Below, piece after piece: positions 8,202 to 18,408 of a DNA stretch of 64,000 bases. The DNA lies in the NCBI RefSeq assembly GCF_018882125.1, contig NZ_JACVOZ010000004.1, positions 62,001 to 126,000 on the forward strand, read 5' to 3'. Each line of letters begins with the position of its first letter. Within the stretch, counting starts at the first letter, position 1. The DNA comes from Polynucleobacter sp. AP-Melu-500A-A1. GTDB lineage: Bacteria > Pseudomonadota > Gammaproteobacteria > Burkholderiales > Burkholderiaceae. The notes below the pieces were generated by a model, which made no database searches, was not told the DNA's origin, and saw only the letters and a list, made by a program, of their open reading frames with translations. A program made the position numbers and the translations under genes.

Positions 8202-9391
8202 CGCAACGCTTCTTTTCGATGGAAGTTACCTAGCCAAATTAAGGCTGCGGCAGTAACGAAGACGGGGATGAGGGAGCCCAGATTGAGAATGTTCCATCCT
8301 TGTGAGGTGATCAGCGCGCCTGAGCCAAAAGATGTAAAGGCCATTGTTCCAAAAACAAAAAAGTTGATAGCAGCTTGTGCCTTATCCCGTTCATTAGGTT
8401 TGTAGGCTGTCATTGCCAATGAGGTGGAGCCAGTGAACAAGAAATTCCAACCCACTCCCAGCAAGAAGAGGGCAATAAAAAATTGATGCAGGTCTGTACC
8501 TGTGAGCGCAATTGCGATGCACACAAAATTCAGGACTACGCCTACACCCATCATTTTCAGTGCGCCAAAACGTTGAATGAGTGAGCCAGTAAAAAATCCT
8601 GGAGCAAACATCCCAATCACATGCCATTCGAGCACTAGGGCGGTATCGGAAAACGGGAGGCCACAGATTTGCATCGCCAAAGGTGTGGCAGCCATCAGCA
8701 GATTCATCACTCCATAGCCCAGGGCGGCGCCAATTACTGCCACCATAAATACGGGTTGAGCAAGAATGGTTTTCAGACTTCTGCCATCAGAAAGATGGTG
8801 CGCAGTTTTAAATTCTTCAGGAAAGTGAATCAATTGCATCACGCCTATGCCGATGAAGCCTGCAATCGCAAGTGTGAGATAAGCCCCTAGAAATGCGGTA
8901 TCAAATAAATCTCTCGTCCAGGAGGCTAAATTAGGCCCAATCACGGCACCCAAAATTCCACCAGCTAAGACCCAAGACACTGCTTTGTCCCTCTGGCTGG
9001 CCTCGGTGAGTTCCGCAGCGGCAAACCGGTAGAGTTGGCCATTAGCGCTGTAATAGCCCGCTATAAAGGTACCCGTAGTGAGCAGCCAAAAGTTTCTGGT
9101 CATTGCAGCATAGGCGCAGAGAAGGGCTGAGAGCATGGCCACCAGCAGGCCAATTTGAAAGGAGATTTTTCGCCCAAAATAATTCTGTGACTTAGCAACA
9201 ATCGAGGTTGCGAATGCACCACCAACTACGTAGCCCATCACCGGTAAGGTTGCCATCCAACTGAAAGGCGCAAGGCTAAAGCCAACCAGACCATTTATGG
9301 CGATGAAGGTCACATTATTGATGAGAAATAGACCTTGGCAGACAATAAGTAAGACCAGATTTTTATTCAGTAGGGGGTGCTTGCTGGTCAT
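8198..9391 (-). CDS. MFS transporter
   Basis: A 397-residue protein with about twelve hydrophobic helices. The loop SQNYFGRKISFQIG (about 68-81) is the MFS loop 2-3 signature, and ASQRDKAVSWVLAGGILGAV fits the antiporter motif C region (GAVIGPNLA). The loop after helix 10 has KPNERDKAQAAINF. It is typical of drug or metabolite proton antiporters; the substrate cannot be told from sequence. It is a single gene, convergent with DUF6352 and divergent from icd. Confidence 0.85.
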   Translation of the reverse strand: MTSKHPLLNKNLVLLIVCQGLFLINNVTFIAINGLVGFSLAPFSWMATLPVMGYVVGGAFATSIVAKSQNYFGRKISFQIGLLVAMLSALLCAYAAMTRNFWLLTTGTFIAGYYSANGQLYRFAAAELTEASQRDKAVSWVLAGGILGAVIGPNLASWTRDLFDTAFLGAYLTLAIAGFIGIGVMQLIHFPEEFKTAHHLSDGRSLKTILAQPVFMVAVIGAALGYGVMNLLMAATPLAMQICGLPFSDTALVLEWHVIGMFAPGFFTGSLIQRFGALKMMGVGVVLNFVCIAIALTGTDLHQFFIALFLLGVGWNFLFTGSTSLAMTAYKPNERDKAQAAINFFVFGTMAFTSFGSGALITSQGWNILNLGSLIPVFVTAAALIWLGNFHRKEALR

Positions 9392-9628
9392 TGGCTTGAG
9401 TTTACGTTGAAATGAGCAATCTGTATGTCTTGGTAGATTCCCTTAAATTGAGTGCTTTGGAGGTCCTGAGCTACAAATATGGCAATTTTGCCAAACCCTA
9501 TGATTTAAAATAATAGACTCGCCTCCTTGGCAAAAAGGGTCGTTAAAAGTGACCGACAAAATGCGGAGCGTGAGAGTGGCAGGGTAATAACCTGACTCTG
9601 TGAATTTATCAACATCGAGGAAAAATTA

Positions 9629-11863
9629 ATGGCTTCAGAGAAATCAAAGATTATTTATACGCTGACAGATGAGGCGCCACTTTTGGCAACCTTTGCATTT
9701 CTGCCAATCATTCGTACGTTTACAGCGCCTGTTGGAGTAGAAATTGTTTCGAGTGATATCTCTGTTGCTGCTCGCATCCTTGCTGAGTTTCCTGAGTGTT
9801 TAAGCGATGAGCAAAAAGTTCCAGACAATTTAGCTGAGCTGGGCAAAATGACCTTGATGCCTGATACCAATATTATCAAGTTACCCAATATTAGCGCTTC
9901 TATTCCGCAATTATTGGCTGCCATTAAAGAGTTGCAGTCCAAAGGTTACAAGATCCCGAATTTTCCTGATGATCCTAAGACTGATGAAGAGAAGTCCATT
10001 CGTACTCGCTACTCGAAATGCCTCGGTAGTGCGGTAAATCCAGTATTGCGCGAAGGCAATTCAGATCGTCGTGCACCCAATGCTGTGAAGCAATTTGCCC
10101 GGAAGCATCCTCACTCCATGGGTGAGTGGAGTCAGGCATCTCGCACCCACGTTTCTCATATGCACGGCGGCGACTTCTACGCTGGTGAAAAGTCAATGAC
10201 CATGACTAAAGCATGCGATGTAAGGATGGATTTGGTCACGAAGAGCGGCAACACCATCGTTCTCAAGCCAAAGGTCTCCTTATTGGCTGGTGAAATCATC
10301 GACAGCATGTTCATGAGCAAAAAAGCTTTGTGCGAATTCTATGAAAAAGAGATCGAAGATGCATATAAAACCGGAATGATGCTGTCCTTGCATGTGAAGG
10401 CCACCATGATGAAGGTGTCTCACCCAATTGTGTTCGGTCATGCTGTCAAGATTTTTTACAAAGATGCATTTGAGAAGCACGCCAAGTTATTTGAAGAGTT
10501 GGGTGTGAATGCCAATAACGGCATGAGCAGCTTGTATGAAAAGATAAAAACTTTGCCAGAATCAAAGCGCGAAGAAATTATTCATGACTTGCATGCTTGC
10601 CATGAGCATCGCCCTGCATTAGCTATGGTGGATTCAGCAAAAGGCATTACTAATTTACATTCCCCAAGCGACGTGATTGTGGACGCTTCAATGCCTGCCA
10701 TGATTCGGGTGGGTGGAAAAATGTGGGGGGCTGATGGTCGTTTACATGACACCAAGGCTGTCATTCCAGAGAGTACCTTTGCCCGTATCTATCAAGAAAT
10801 CATCAATTTCTGTAAGACTCATGGGAACTTTGATCCAACTACGATGGGCACCGTACCTAACGTAGGCTTAATGGCGCAACAGGCTGAAGAATATGGGTCA
10901 CATGATAAGACTTTCGAGATTTCAGAAGCGGGTATAGCTCGTATCGTTGCTGATGACGGTACTGTGTTACTAGAGCAAAATGTTGAAGAAGGTGATCTCT
11001 GGCGTATGTGCCAAGTGAAAGATGCTCCAATTCGTGACTGGGTTAAATTGGCCGTCAATCGTGCGCGCCTCTCTAATACTCCAGCCGTATTCTGGTTGGA
11101 TGAGTACCGCCCACATGAAGCAGAGTTAATTAAGAAGGTGAATACCTATCTGAAGGATTACGACCTTAAAGATGTAGATGTGCAGATCATGTCTCAAACA
11201 CGTGCAATGCGTTACACCTTAGAGCGCGTGATTCGTGGCAAAGATACTATTTCAGTAACGGGCAATATCTTGCGCGACTATCTCACGGACTTGTTCCCCA
11301 TTATGGAATTAGGGACCAGCGCAAAGATGTTGTCTATCGTGCCCTTGATGGCTGGCGGCGGTCTGTTTGAAACAGGTGCCGGTGGTTCGGCTCCTAAGCA
11401 CGTTCAACAGCTATTAGAAGAAAACCATTTACGTTGGGACTCTCTTGGTGAGTTCTTGGCATTAGCAGTATCTTTAGAAGATATTAGTGATAAGACCGGT
11501 AATGCTAAAGTGAAGCTCTTGGCCCGCACTTTGGATGAGGCTACTGGTAAATTATTAGAAAATAATAAGTCACCTTCACCACGTACTGGTGAATTAGATA
11601 ACCGTGGTAGTCAATTCTACTTGGCAATGTATTGGGCCCAAGCATTGGCAGATCAATCAGAGGATAAGGAATTACAAGCTCACTTTGCTCCCTTAGCGAA
11701 GTCCTTGGCTGAGAATGAGAAAAAGATTATCGACGAGCTTAAATCTGTTCAAGGTAAGCCGGCTGACATTGGTGGGTACTATATGGTGGATCCAGTGAAA
11801 TACGAGGCGGTAATGCGTCCAAGCGCTACCTTTAATGCTCTTTTAAAAGCTGCCAATGCTTAA
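9629..11863 (+). CDS. icd: monomeric NADP-dependent isocitrate dehydrogenase
   Basis: At 744 residues it has the size and sequence of the monomeric IDH type, which converts isocitrate to 2-oxoglutarate, CO2 and NADPH in the TCA cycle. Characteristic stretches are [20 protein letters not shown] (substrate-binding Ser and Arg), [34 protein letters not shown] and [26 protein letters not shown] ribosome site precedes the ATG. The gene stands alone with a terminator 27 bases after its stop. Confidence 0.96.
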   Translation: MASEKSKIIYTLTDEAPLLATFAFLPIIRTFTAPVGVEIVSSDISVAARILAEFPECLSDEQKVPDNLAELGKMTLMPDTNIIKLPNISASIPQLLAAIKELQSKGYKIPNFPDDPKTDEEKSIRTRYSKCLGSAVNPVLREGNSDRRAPNAVKQFARKHPHSMGEWSQASRTHVSHMHGGDFYAGEKSMTMTKACDVRMDLVTKSGNTIVLKPKVSLLAGEIIDSMFMSKKALCEFYEKEIEDAYKTGMMLSLHVKATMMKVSHPIVFGHAVKIFYKDAFEKHAKLFEELGVNANNGMSSLYEKIKTLPESKREEIIHDLHACHEHRPALAMVDSAKGITNLHSPSDVIVDASMPAMIRVGGKMWGADGRLHDTKAVIPESTFARIYQEIINFCKTHGNFDPTTMGTVPNVGLMAQQAEEYGSHDKTFEISEAGIARIVADDGTVLLEQNVEEGDLWRMCQVKDAPIRDWVKLAVNRARLSNTPAVFWLDEYRPHEAELIKKVNTYLKDYDLKDVDVQIMSQTRAMRYTLERVIRGKDTISVTGNILRDYLTDLFPIMELGTSAKMLSIVPLMAGGGLFETGAGGSAPKHVQQLLEENHLRWDSLGEFLALAVSLEDISDKTGNAKVKLLARTLDEATGKLLENNKSPSPRTGELDNRGSQFYLAMYWAQALADQSEDKELQAHFAPLAKSLAENEKKIIDELKSVQGKPADIGGYYMVDPVKYEAVMRPSATFNALLKAANA

Positions 11864-11890
11864 TTTCTAGCTTAGGCTTTCCATTGAAAA

Positions 11891-11915
11891 GGCAAACCCC
11901 TGGGTTTGCCTTTTT
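11891..11915 (+). terminator. rho-independent terminator of icd
   Basis: A 9-base stem GGCAAACCC / GGGTTTGCC (11891-11899 with 11902-11910) is followed directly by TTTTT. The 2-base gap probably opens to a 4-base or larger loop. Confidence 0.9.
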
Positions 11916-11994
11916 CTTTATAGATTAATCGAAGATCAGCAATAAATTGCCATCAGTAGCAAAATAGCCTTATTACTTTTATTGAGGGATTTGT

Positions 11995-12957
11995 ATGCGC
12001 TATTTCGACCCCAAAATTCTTGCCAGTGAAATTACCCCTCAAGCGGTTTTTGAGCATCGCCGTGAGTTGATTAAGGCTGCCGCTGCTGGTAGCTTTGGTA
12101 TGGCACTCGCCCCTTGGTTTTCAAGGCAAGCTTTAGCTGCAGCTCCAGAAAAACTCGCTGCTACACTCAATTCTAGTTATGCAGCTAAGGACGAACTTAC
12201 CCCCCTGAAATATGTAACGAGTTACAACAACTTTTATGAGTTCGGTACAGATAAGTCTGATCCAGCAGCTTACGCCAATACTTTACAAACGAGACCTTGG
12301 ACTGTGTCAATAGAGGGTTTAGTAAAAAAGCCGCTGACTCTTGATATTGGCGACCTATTAAAGTTAGCGCCAATGGAAGAGCGCATCTATCGCATGCGTT
12401 GTGTTGAGGGCTGGTCCATGGTTATTCCATGGGATGGGTATTCATTATCCAAGTTAATTAGTAAGGTAGAGCCTTTAGGGTCTGCTAAGTATGTGGAATT
12501 CATTTCTCTAGCTGACCGTAAACAAATGCCTGGGGTCAAGAGCAACATTATTGATTGGCCGTATCGCGAGGGTTTACGTATGGATGAAGCGATGAACCCT
12601 TTGACCCTACTCACCTTTGGCTTATATGGCGAAGTTCTGCCAAAGCAAAACGGTGCTCCAGTGCGTATCGTAGTTCCTTGGAAGTACGGCTTTAAGAGCG
12701 CCAAATCGATTGTAAAAATTCGTTTTACTGAAGAGATGCCTAAAACGAGCTGGAGCCAGTTTGATGCTCGTGAGTATGGCTTTTATTCCAACGTTAATCC
12801 ACAGGTAGATCATCCTCGTTGGAGTCAAGCTAGTGAACGAAGAATTGGAGATCCAAAGGGCGCCTTTGCTCCCAAGATCAAGACCCAGATGTTTAATGGT
12901 TACAGCGATCAAGTTGCCAGCATGTACGCTGGTATGGATTTGAAAAAGTTTTATTAA
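11995..12957 (+). CDS. msrP: protein-methionine-sulfoxide reductase catalytic subunit MsrP
   Basis: A 320-residue periplasmic molybdopterin enzyme that repairs methionine sulfoxide in envelope proteins. The N terminus has a twin-arginine signal ([15 protein letters not shown], 21-35). [19 protein letters not shown] follows, with Cys136 as the molybdenum ligand, and [20 protein letters not shown] contacts the cofactor. Its heme partner MsrQ is not next door but is encoded at 23932-24522. The msrP stop is followed 33 bases later by an MBL hydrolase gene. Confidence 0.95.
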   Translation: MRYFDPKILASEITPQAVFEHRRELIKAAAAGSFGMALAPWFSRQALAAAPEKLAATLNSSYAAKDELTPLKYVTSYNNFYEFGTDKSDPAAYANTLQTRPWTVSIEGLVKKPLTLDIGDLLKLAPMEERIYRMRCVEGWSMVIPWDGYSLSKLISKVEPLGSAKYVEFISLADRKQMPGVKSNIIDWPYREGLRMDEAMNPLTLLTFGLYGEVLPKQNGAPVRIVVPWKYGFKSAKSIVKIRFTEEMPKTSWSQFDAREYGFYSNVNPQVDHPRWSQASERRIGDPKGAFAPKIKTQMFNGYSDQVASMYAGMDLKKFY

Positions 12958-12990
12958 GCTATCAAAATGAAGAAATAGTTTCTAGTAAAA

Positions 12991-13920
12991 ATGCAGAAGA
13001 ACGCGTTATTGCTACCGCCTGGTATTGAGGTCTATGAGAGAGGCTGGCTTTCAGCGAATAATATTTTCCATTTTGGGGAGAGTGATGTTTCAGTTGTAGA
13101 TACTGGGTATTACGCGCATTCTAAAATGACTGTGGATTTGGTTTCTAATGCCATTCAAAAACATGGACTGTCAGGTTTAAATAAAGTGGTCAATACCCAT
13201 CTGCACTCAGACCACTGTGGCGGCAATGCAGCTTTACAAAAGCATTTTAGGTGCGAGGTTTATATCCCTGCGGCTGAAGAGCTTGCAGTCAAGGATTGGG
13301 ACACAAATCTTCTGAGCTATGAAAATCTTGGACAAGAATGCCCAGAATTTAGCCACCATGGAGTATTGCTGCCTGGCCAAGAAATATTGCTTGGACGATA
13401 TCAATGGAGCATATTAGCTGCGCCAGGACATGACCCACATTCCGTCATGCTGTATCAAGCCGATCATCGTATTTTGATTTCTGCAGATGCCCTGTGGGAA
13501 GATGGCTTTGGGGTCATTTTTCCTGAGCTTTGGGGTGAATCTGGGTTTGAAGAAGTGGCGCAAACTCTGGATCTAATTGAATCATTGCCAGTAGCTTTAG
13601 TCATTCCCGGGCATGGTAAGCCATTCACAGAACTTGCAAAATCTATTGAGACAGCGCGCTCCCGTTTAGATTACTTGGCCTCCAGTCCTGATCGCAATGC
13701 TCGACATGGCGCCAAAGTCCTTTTGAAGTACAAATTATTAGAGTGGCAGAGTAAAGAAATCCCATTGGTAAATGCGTGGATAGCAAAGACTCCTGCTCTC
13801 AGAGATGCCGCGCAGCAATTACATATGGATATGGATGAATTTCCTCAATGGCTAGCCCAGGCACTGGTGAAATCAGGTGCAGCCAAAATAGACGGTGCAT
13901 ACTTAGTAGATCACGGATAA
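12991..13920 (+). CDS. MBL-fold metallo-hydrolase
   Basis: A 309-residue protein with VVNTHLHSDHCGGNAAL (HxHxDH zinc motif, about 66-72), LAAPGHDPHSVML (third His), ISADALWEDG (bridging Asp) and VIPGHGKPF (last His). There is no signal peptide, so cytoplasmic. A C-terminal helical extension (about 220-309) resembles the winged domain of LACTB2-like members. Substrate unknown; thioester, lactone or RNA substrates are all possible. It lies between msrP and an SDR gene in the same direction. Confidence 0.82.
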   Translation: MQKNALLLPPGIEVYERGWLSANNIFHFGESDVSVVDTGYYAHSKMTVDLVSNAIQKHGLSGLNKVVNTHLHSDHCGGNAALQKHFRCEVYIPAAEELAVKDWDTNLLSYENLGQECPEFSHHGVLLPGQEILLGRYQWSILAAPGHDPHSVMLYQADHRILISADALWEDGFGVIFPELWGESGFEEVAQTLDLIESLPVALVIPGHGKPFTELAKSIETARSRLDYLASSPDRNARHGAKVLLKYKLLEWQSKEIPLVNAWIAKTPALRDAAQQLHMDMDEFPQWLAQALVKSGAAKIDGAYLVDHG

Positions 13921-13944
13921 ATTTTTCAAAAGGTAAATCGCAAC

Positions 13945-14715
13945 ATGGAACACATCGTCTTAGTCACTGGCGCTACAGCTGGATTTGGAGAGGCTATTGC
14001 ACGTCGATTTTTAGCCAATGGTCATAAGGTGATTGCTGCTGGTAGAAGGGTAGAGCGCTTAGATGCCTTGAAGGCATCACTTCCTCTAGAGCAGCAGAAA
14101 AAGCTGTTGACAGTGGCGCTCGATGTTTGCGATAGCGAGACGGTCGATGTTTTTCCGGCCACTTTGCCCACAGATTTTTCTAAGGTCACGATTTTAGTGA
14201 ATAACGCTGGCCTAGCCTTGGGCTTGGAACCTGCCCCTAAAGCTTTTTTAGAAGATTGGGATCGAATGATCGATACCAATATCAAAGGCTTAGTTCATAT
14301 GAGTCGCGCATTTCTACCTGGTATGGTTGATCGCAAGCGGGGACATATTATTAATATTGGATCGGTAGCCGCTAACTACCCCTATCCTGGTGGCAATGTA
14401 TACGGTGGTACCAAAGCCTTTGTAAAGCAATTTAGTTTAAATATGCGGGCCGATCTTGTTGGCACCCCAGTGCGCGTGAGTTGTATTGAGCCTGGTATGT
14501 GTGGCGGAACCGAATTTTCTAATGTGCGCTTTAAGGGGGATGATGAGAAAGCGCAAAAGGTTTATAGCGGCGTGCAATTTCTGAGTGCGGATGATATTGC
14601 TGAGGCAGTATATTGGTCAGCTACATTACCGGCGCATATGAACATCAATGTTTTAGAAGTCATGCCAATACAACAAACTTTTAATGCATTGAATATCCAC
14701 CGTGGAGAGCTTTAA
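13945..14715 (+). CDS. SDR oxidoreductase, YdfG-like 3-hydroxy acid dehydrogenase
   Basis: A 256-residue classical short-chain dehydrogenase. VTGATAGFGEAIARRF (7-22) binds the nucleotide, and AAGRR (31-35) favours NADP. NNAGLALG, the catalytic Ser in NIGSVAANYPYPGG and the YGGTK pair (catalytic Tyr and Lys) are present. Overall it is closest to YdfG, which oxidises L-allo-threonine, serine and 3-hydroxypropionate. The stop codon interlocks with that of the convergent DUF2889 gene. Confidence 0.85.
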   Translation: MEHIVLVTGATAGFGEAIARRFLANGHKVIAAGRRVERLDALKASLPLEQQKKLLTVALDVCDSETVDVFPATLPTDFSKVTILVNNAGLALGLEPAPKAFLEDWDRMIDTNIKGLVHMSRAFLPGMVDRKRGHIINIGSVAANYPYPGGNVYGGTKAFVKQFSLNMRADLVGTPVRVSCIEPGMCGGTEFSNVRFKGDDEKAQKVYSGVQFLSADDIAEAVYWSATLPAHMNINVLEVMPIQQTFNALNIHRGEL

Positions 14716-15260
14716 GACTTCACTTCCCCATTCTTCCATTGATAAAACTTGGGATAAATGCGCATCACAACTGGGCCATCAAAGTCCCAAGATTTACATT
14801 TACCCAAATAAAGCGGCGGCTTGTTCTCATCGGCATCAAACAGGGCGCCTGGAATAGATTGGTAGGCTGCCGTAGCAATATTATTGAGAAGCTCGCGTAA
14901 ATGCGTGCATCCTTTAATCCCACCCAAATGGGATTCAATGGTTTTGCGCCAGCCTTTGCCCATTCGCGCTCCAATCAGTGCATCCATGGGTGGAATCACT
15001 GCAGGACATTCTGCATGCGGGTGACTATCCATTGCTACTTCAATATTGCGAATGACTAATTGACTATCAACAGTTGCCCGAATCCACATGTCATGAATAG
15101 GCTCACCTGGTATCCAGGTTTTGACGCCAGTGGTAAATGGATGAGACTTAGTATCTTTGAGGTGTGCCTCGATATCCCAGAGCCCATCTTCACGAGCAAA
15201 GCCTTGAAAACGAATTTCTCGAGTATGGAGTGGTTTACGGGTCACAGGTGATGAGAGCAT
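14712..15260 (-). CDS. DUF2889 family protein
   Basis: A 182-residue protein matching DUF2889: RKPLHTREIRFQGFAREDGL, DIEAHLKDTKSHPF, IGARMGKGWRKTIESHLGG and GCTHLRELLNNIATAAYQS. No signal peptide or membrane segment. The family is common in Burkholderiales and often lies near aromatic or sterol degradation genes, but its function is unknown. Its gene stands alone on this strand. Confidence 0.8.
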   Translation of the reverse strand: MLSSPVTRKPLHTREIRFQGFAREDGLWDIEAHLKDTKSHPFTTGVKTWIPGEPIHDMWIRATVDSQLVIRNIEVAMDSHPHAECPAVIPPMDALIGARMGKGWRKTIESHLGGIKGCTHLRELLNNIATAAYQSIPGALFDADENKPPLYLGKCKSWDFDGPVVMRIYPKFYQWKNGEVKS

Positions 15261-15367
15261 AATATTGGGAGGTAGTTAAAAGCAATACCTTTGATAATAA
15301 TGAATTCCGTTTAAGGCCGCGCGGTAAGTCGTTTTAAGGGTTCTCTGTAGTATCCTTTGCGGCATAT

Positions 15368-16093
15368 ATGGCAAAACCCATTTCTCTCGAAAAAATCCTC
15401 TTTAGCCAAGGCTTTGGTACGCGTAGGTATTGTGCAGATCTCGTATATGCAGATCTAGTCAAGGTGAATGGCGTCTTGGCCAGTGATCCAGATGAGTGCA
15501 TCTCGCCAGATGGCCTAGTGCTTAATGTGGAGGGAACGGATTGGGAATATCACGAGAAGGCCTATATCGCTTTTCATAAGCCACTCAATTATGAGTGTTC
15601 ACATAAAACGACTCATCATCCTAGTGTCTACAGTTTATTGCCTAGTCCGTTTGTAGAGCGCGGATTGCAATGTGTGGGGCGCTTGGACTATGACACCACA
15701 GGCTTACTCTTGATCTCTGATGATGGTCAATTTATTCACAAGATGACTACACCGAAGAAAAATATTGGCAAGGTATATGAAATTACAACGCCGGATCCTA
15801 TCACTGGGTCGCAAATGGATCATCTGCTAAAGGGGGTTGTATTAGAGGATGATCCAAAGCCATGCTTTGCTAAAGCCTGCGACTTGCTATCGGAAAAAAC
15901 CTTGGCAATGACGATCGTAGAAGGGCGCTATCATCAAGTTAAGCGCATGATAGCTGCAGTCGGTAATCATGTAGAACAACTACATCGTAAGCAGATTGGT
16001 GCCTATGTAATGCCGCAAGATTTAGCACCAGGTGAATGGCGTTGGCTTTATCCTAATGATCTTCAATTACTTTCTCAGAATATGGACATTTAA
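15368..16093 (+). CDS. rsuA: 16S rRNA pseudouridine synthase (RsuA family)
   Basis: A 241-residue protein with an N-terminal S4-like RNA-binding region (1-55) and a RsuA/RluB-type catalytic domain. GRLDYDTTGLLLISDDG (104-120) carries catalytic Asp107; EGRYHQVKRMIAAVGNHVEQ is the second conserved motif. RsuA makes pseudouridine 516 in 16S rRNA. The small size and S4 arrangement favour RsuA over RluB, RluE or RluF, though not with certainty. The pterin dehydratase gene begins on the next base after its stop. Confidence 0.82.
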   Translation: MAKPISLEKILFSQGFGTRRYCADLVYADLVKVNGVLASDPDECISPDGLVLNVEGTDWEYHEKAYIAFHKPLNYECSHKTTHHPSVYSLLPSPFVERGLQCVGRLDYDTTGLLLISDDGQFIHKMTTPKKNIGKVYEITTPDPITGSQMDHLLKGVVLEDDPKPCFAKACDLLSEKTLAMTIVEGRYHQVKRMIAAVGNHVEQLHRKQIGAYVMPQDLAPGEWRWLYPNDLQLLSQNMDI

Positions 16094-16417
16094 ATGAATA
16101 CTTCAGTACTATCTCAGGATTTTGATTTTCAGAGCGCGATACCGCAATGGAAAGTCGATCTGCAGGCGCAAACGATTTTCAGGGAATTTATATTTGCTGA
16201 TTTTAGATTGGCATTTGAGTTTATGACGCAATGTGCTCAGTTTGCAGAGGAGATAGGCCATCATCCCGATTGGTCAAATTCCTGGAATAAAGTGCTAGTT
16301 CAATTAAGCACGCACTCTGCCAAAGGATTGACGGAGTTGGATATTCAGCTAGCTAAGAGGATGGATATCTTAGCCCAGAATATTAATGCTCGTCCCCTTC
16401 GTGATCCTCTTCATTAA
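16094..16417 (+). CDS. pterin-4a-carbinolamine dehydratase (PCD/DCoH family)
   Basis: A 107-residue protein with the PCD core: EEIGHHPDWSNSWNKVLVQL (about 53-72), holding the catalytic His pair, then THSAKGLTELDIQLAKRMD. PCDs dehydrate 4a-hydroxytetrahydrobiopterin; many bacterial copies without a neighbouring phenylalanine hydroxylase have other or unknown roles. None is seen here. The ATG follows the rsuA stop directly, so the two genes are probably translationally coupled. The last 35 bases overlap an antisense small gene. Confidence 0.87.
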   Translation: MNTSVLSQDFDFQSAIPQWKVDLQAQTIFREFIFADFRLAFEFMTQCAQFAEEIGHHPDWSNSWNKVLVQLSTHSAKGLTELDIQLAKRMDILAQNINARPLRDPLH

Positions 16418-16598
16418 TGCTCATGAGGATAGTAGCCAACAAGCCGTAGACTACCTCTGTGGCAATCATGCCATCCTCATCTAGTTCATCAATGAGGTCA
16501 TTTAGACAGTCTTCAGTGGGCTCATTTAATAAGGTCATGGCGCACTCACAACCATAGTCAAAATCTTCGTCGTTTTGGGTTTGATCTTCGTTTGTCAT
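16383..16598 (-). CDS. small very acidic hypothetical protein
   Basis: A 71-residue protein rich in Asp and Glu, with two Cys in YGCECAM (15-21) and one in EDCLND. An AAGGA ribosome site precedes the ATG at the right distance, which is the main reason to accept it. Its 3' end overlaps the pterin dehydratase gene tail-to-tail by 35 bases. I do not recognise the family. Confidence 0.55.
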   Translation of the reverse strand: MTNEDQTQNDEDFDYGCECAMTLLNEPTEDCLNDLIDELDEDGMIATEVVYGLLATILMSINEEDHEGDEH

Positions 16599-16960
16599 AG
16601 ATATCCTTAATTGAGTCTTGAGAATAGCAAATAAAAGGGGCTGAGAGTGATTAATCTATACCTAAATGATTATTCTTTAAACCCAATCTAATATTGAGAT
16701 TTGCATCGGCTTTTTTCTAAAATCATTCCTAATACCTAAAGTGATACGGATTAATTCCTCGCCTAAGGTATATCGCTTTTCTAGGCCAGATTGCTGCGAT
16801 GCAATTAATTCGATACAACCCTGAATGTGAAAGGCATGCAGTATTCAGGTTGAGGGTTATTGAGATATTGGTATTAAAATGGCCAGGAGTTTCAATGGAA
16901 CATTAGTCTTTAATAATGTCTTGAAATATCTTTGATTGATATCCATAAACTGGAGACGGT
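16599..16960. other. 362-base divergent promoter region
   Basis: It separates the acidic small gene (minus) from the beta-propeller operon (plus). A GGAGA ribosome site (16952-16956) lies 4 bases before the propeller ATG. No terminator, RNA gene or clear operator was seen. Confidence 0.6.
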
Positions 16961-18406
16961 ATGAAAGTATTGAGCATCTCATCTATTGCGTTTTTTTTCT
17001 GCGTGCTGAGCAGTTATGCAAATGCACAGGGTGTTGACTCTGCCAAGAATATGGCCTTAGAGGGCTACAACGATTTGCAGGGAAGAACTGCCTATCAGCC
17101 AACTATTCAGAAACAAGGTAATCGATGGATTGCTTATATTGGTCATCATGGTGATAACAAGCTCAATCCCCTGAATGGAAAAATGGAGGAGAACGGTACC
17201 TCGATTGTAGATGTCACCGATGTAAAGCGTCCTAAGTATTTAGCGCATATACCTGGAGAAGAAGGTAAGGCTGAGCAGGGCGGGGCCCAAATGGTTCGAG
17301 TTTGTGGCGGTGATACTCTCCCAAAGGCCAATAAGAATAAGTTTTATATGCTGCGGGTCTTTGGTAACCAAGCGCATGAGATTTGGGACGTGACTAAGCC
17401 GGAAGATCCTGTTCTCTTGACAACAGTGGTCAAGGGCTTGAAAGGGACTCATAAGAGCTTTTGGGAATGCGATACCGGCATTGCTTATCTCGTATCAGGC
17501 AATCCTCAATGGCGCACCAATCGCATGACCCAAATCTACGATCTCTCTGATCCTGAGAAGCCAGTATTCATTCGAGATTTTGGTTTGGTTGGTCAACAGC
17601 CTGGTGCATCAGGAGATGTTCCAGTGCAACTGCATGGTGCAATGTCTACCGGCCCTAAAGGCAATCGTGTGTACTTTGGATATGGCACAAATACAAACGG
17701 CATTATTCAGATTGTTGATCGTGACAAATTGTTAAATGGTCCTAAAGACCCAACTCCAGAGAACCTACTCTCCCCTCAGGTTTCTAGAGTGGATATGCCA
17801 GTCATGCACGGGGCGCACACGACATTTCCATTAATGGATGTCAAGATTGAAGAATTCTCGAAAAATTTACTAGGTTCTAAACGAGACTTCTTAGTGGTTA
17901 CCAATGAGGCGATTCAGAAGGAGTGCCTAGAGGGTCGCCAAATGGTCTGGGTTGTCGATATCAGTAATGAGAAGAAGCCATTTGGTGTATCGAATTGGGG
18001 AGTGCCTGAGAAAACTGCGAATTACTGTTCTAAGGGCGGTCGCTTTGGTACGCATTCTTCAAATGAAAATATGACGGATGTCTTCTATCGTAAATTGATG
18101 TTCTTCTCCTACTTTAATGCTGGGGTGAGAGCGGTAGATATCAGAGATCCATTTATGCCAAAAGAGGTGGGCTATTTCATTCCTGCAATGAACGCAAATA
18201 CTGTAGTGCTGGAGACACCCGTAACTCAAAGAGGCAAGTTACCATTCACTGCAGCATCCGATAAGAAAGTGATTCAAACAAACAACGTAGAAGTAGATTC
18301 ACGGGGTTACATTTATATCGTTGATCGTGCTAATACGGGGATGCATATTCTTTCCCTTACCGGTCCCGCTAAAGCAATCGCCAATTGGAAAGAGGCTGAT
18401 CGGTAG
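16961..18406 (+). CDS. secreted LVIVD-type beta-propeller protein
   Basis: A 481-residue protein with a signal peptide (1-22, ending YANA). Repeated blades carry VDVTDVKRPKYLAHI, WDVTKPEDPVLL, YDLSDPEKPVFIRDF, VVDISNEKKPFGVSNWG and VDIRDPFMPKEVGYF: the LVIVD repeat pattern of strand, D-x-S/T, P-x. Acidic and His residues (HGAHTTFP) lie between blades, and several Cys are present in the mature protein. Probably periplasmic; propellers of this type bind partners or cofactors, with no known catalysis. First gene of a four-gene operon with a cupredoxin-like protein. Confidence 0.75.
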   Translation: MKVLSISSIAFFFCVLSSYANAQGVDSAKNMALEGYNDLQGRTAYQPTIQKQGNRWIAYIGHHGDNKLNPLNGKMEENGTSIVDVTDVKRPKYLAHIPGEEGKAEQGGAQMVRVCGGDTLPKANKNKFYMLRVFGNQAHEIWDVTKPEDPVLLTTVVKGLKGTHKSFWECDTGIAYLVSGNPQWRTNRMTQIYDLSDPEKPVFIRDFGLVGQQPGASGDVPVQLHGAMSTGPKGNRVYFGYGTNTNGIIQIVDRDKLLNGPKDPTPENLLSPQVSRVDMPVMHGAHTTFPLMDVKIEEFSKNLLGSKRDFLVVTNEAIQKECLEGRQMVWVVDISNEKKPFGVSNWGVPEKTANYCSKGGRFGTHSSNENMTDVFYRKLMFFSYFNAGVRAVDIRDPFMPKEVGYFIPAMNANTVVLETPVTQRGKLPFTAASDKKVIQTNNVEVDSRGYIYIVDRANTGMHILSLTGPAKAIANWKEADR

Positions 18407-18408
18407 TA

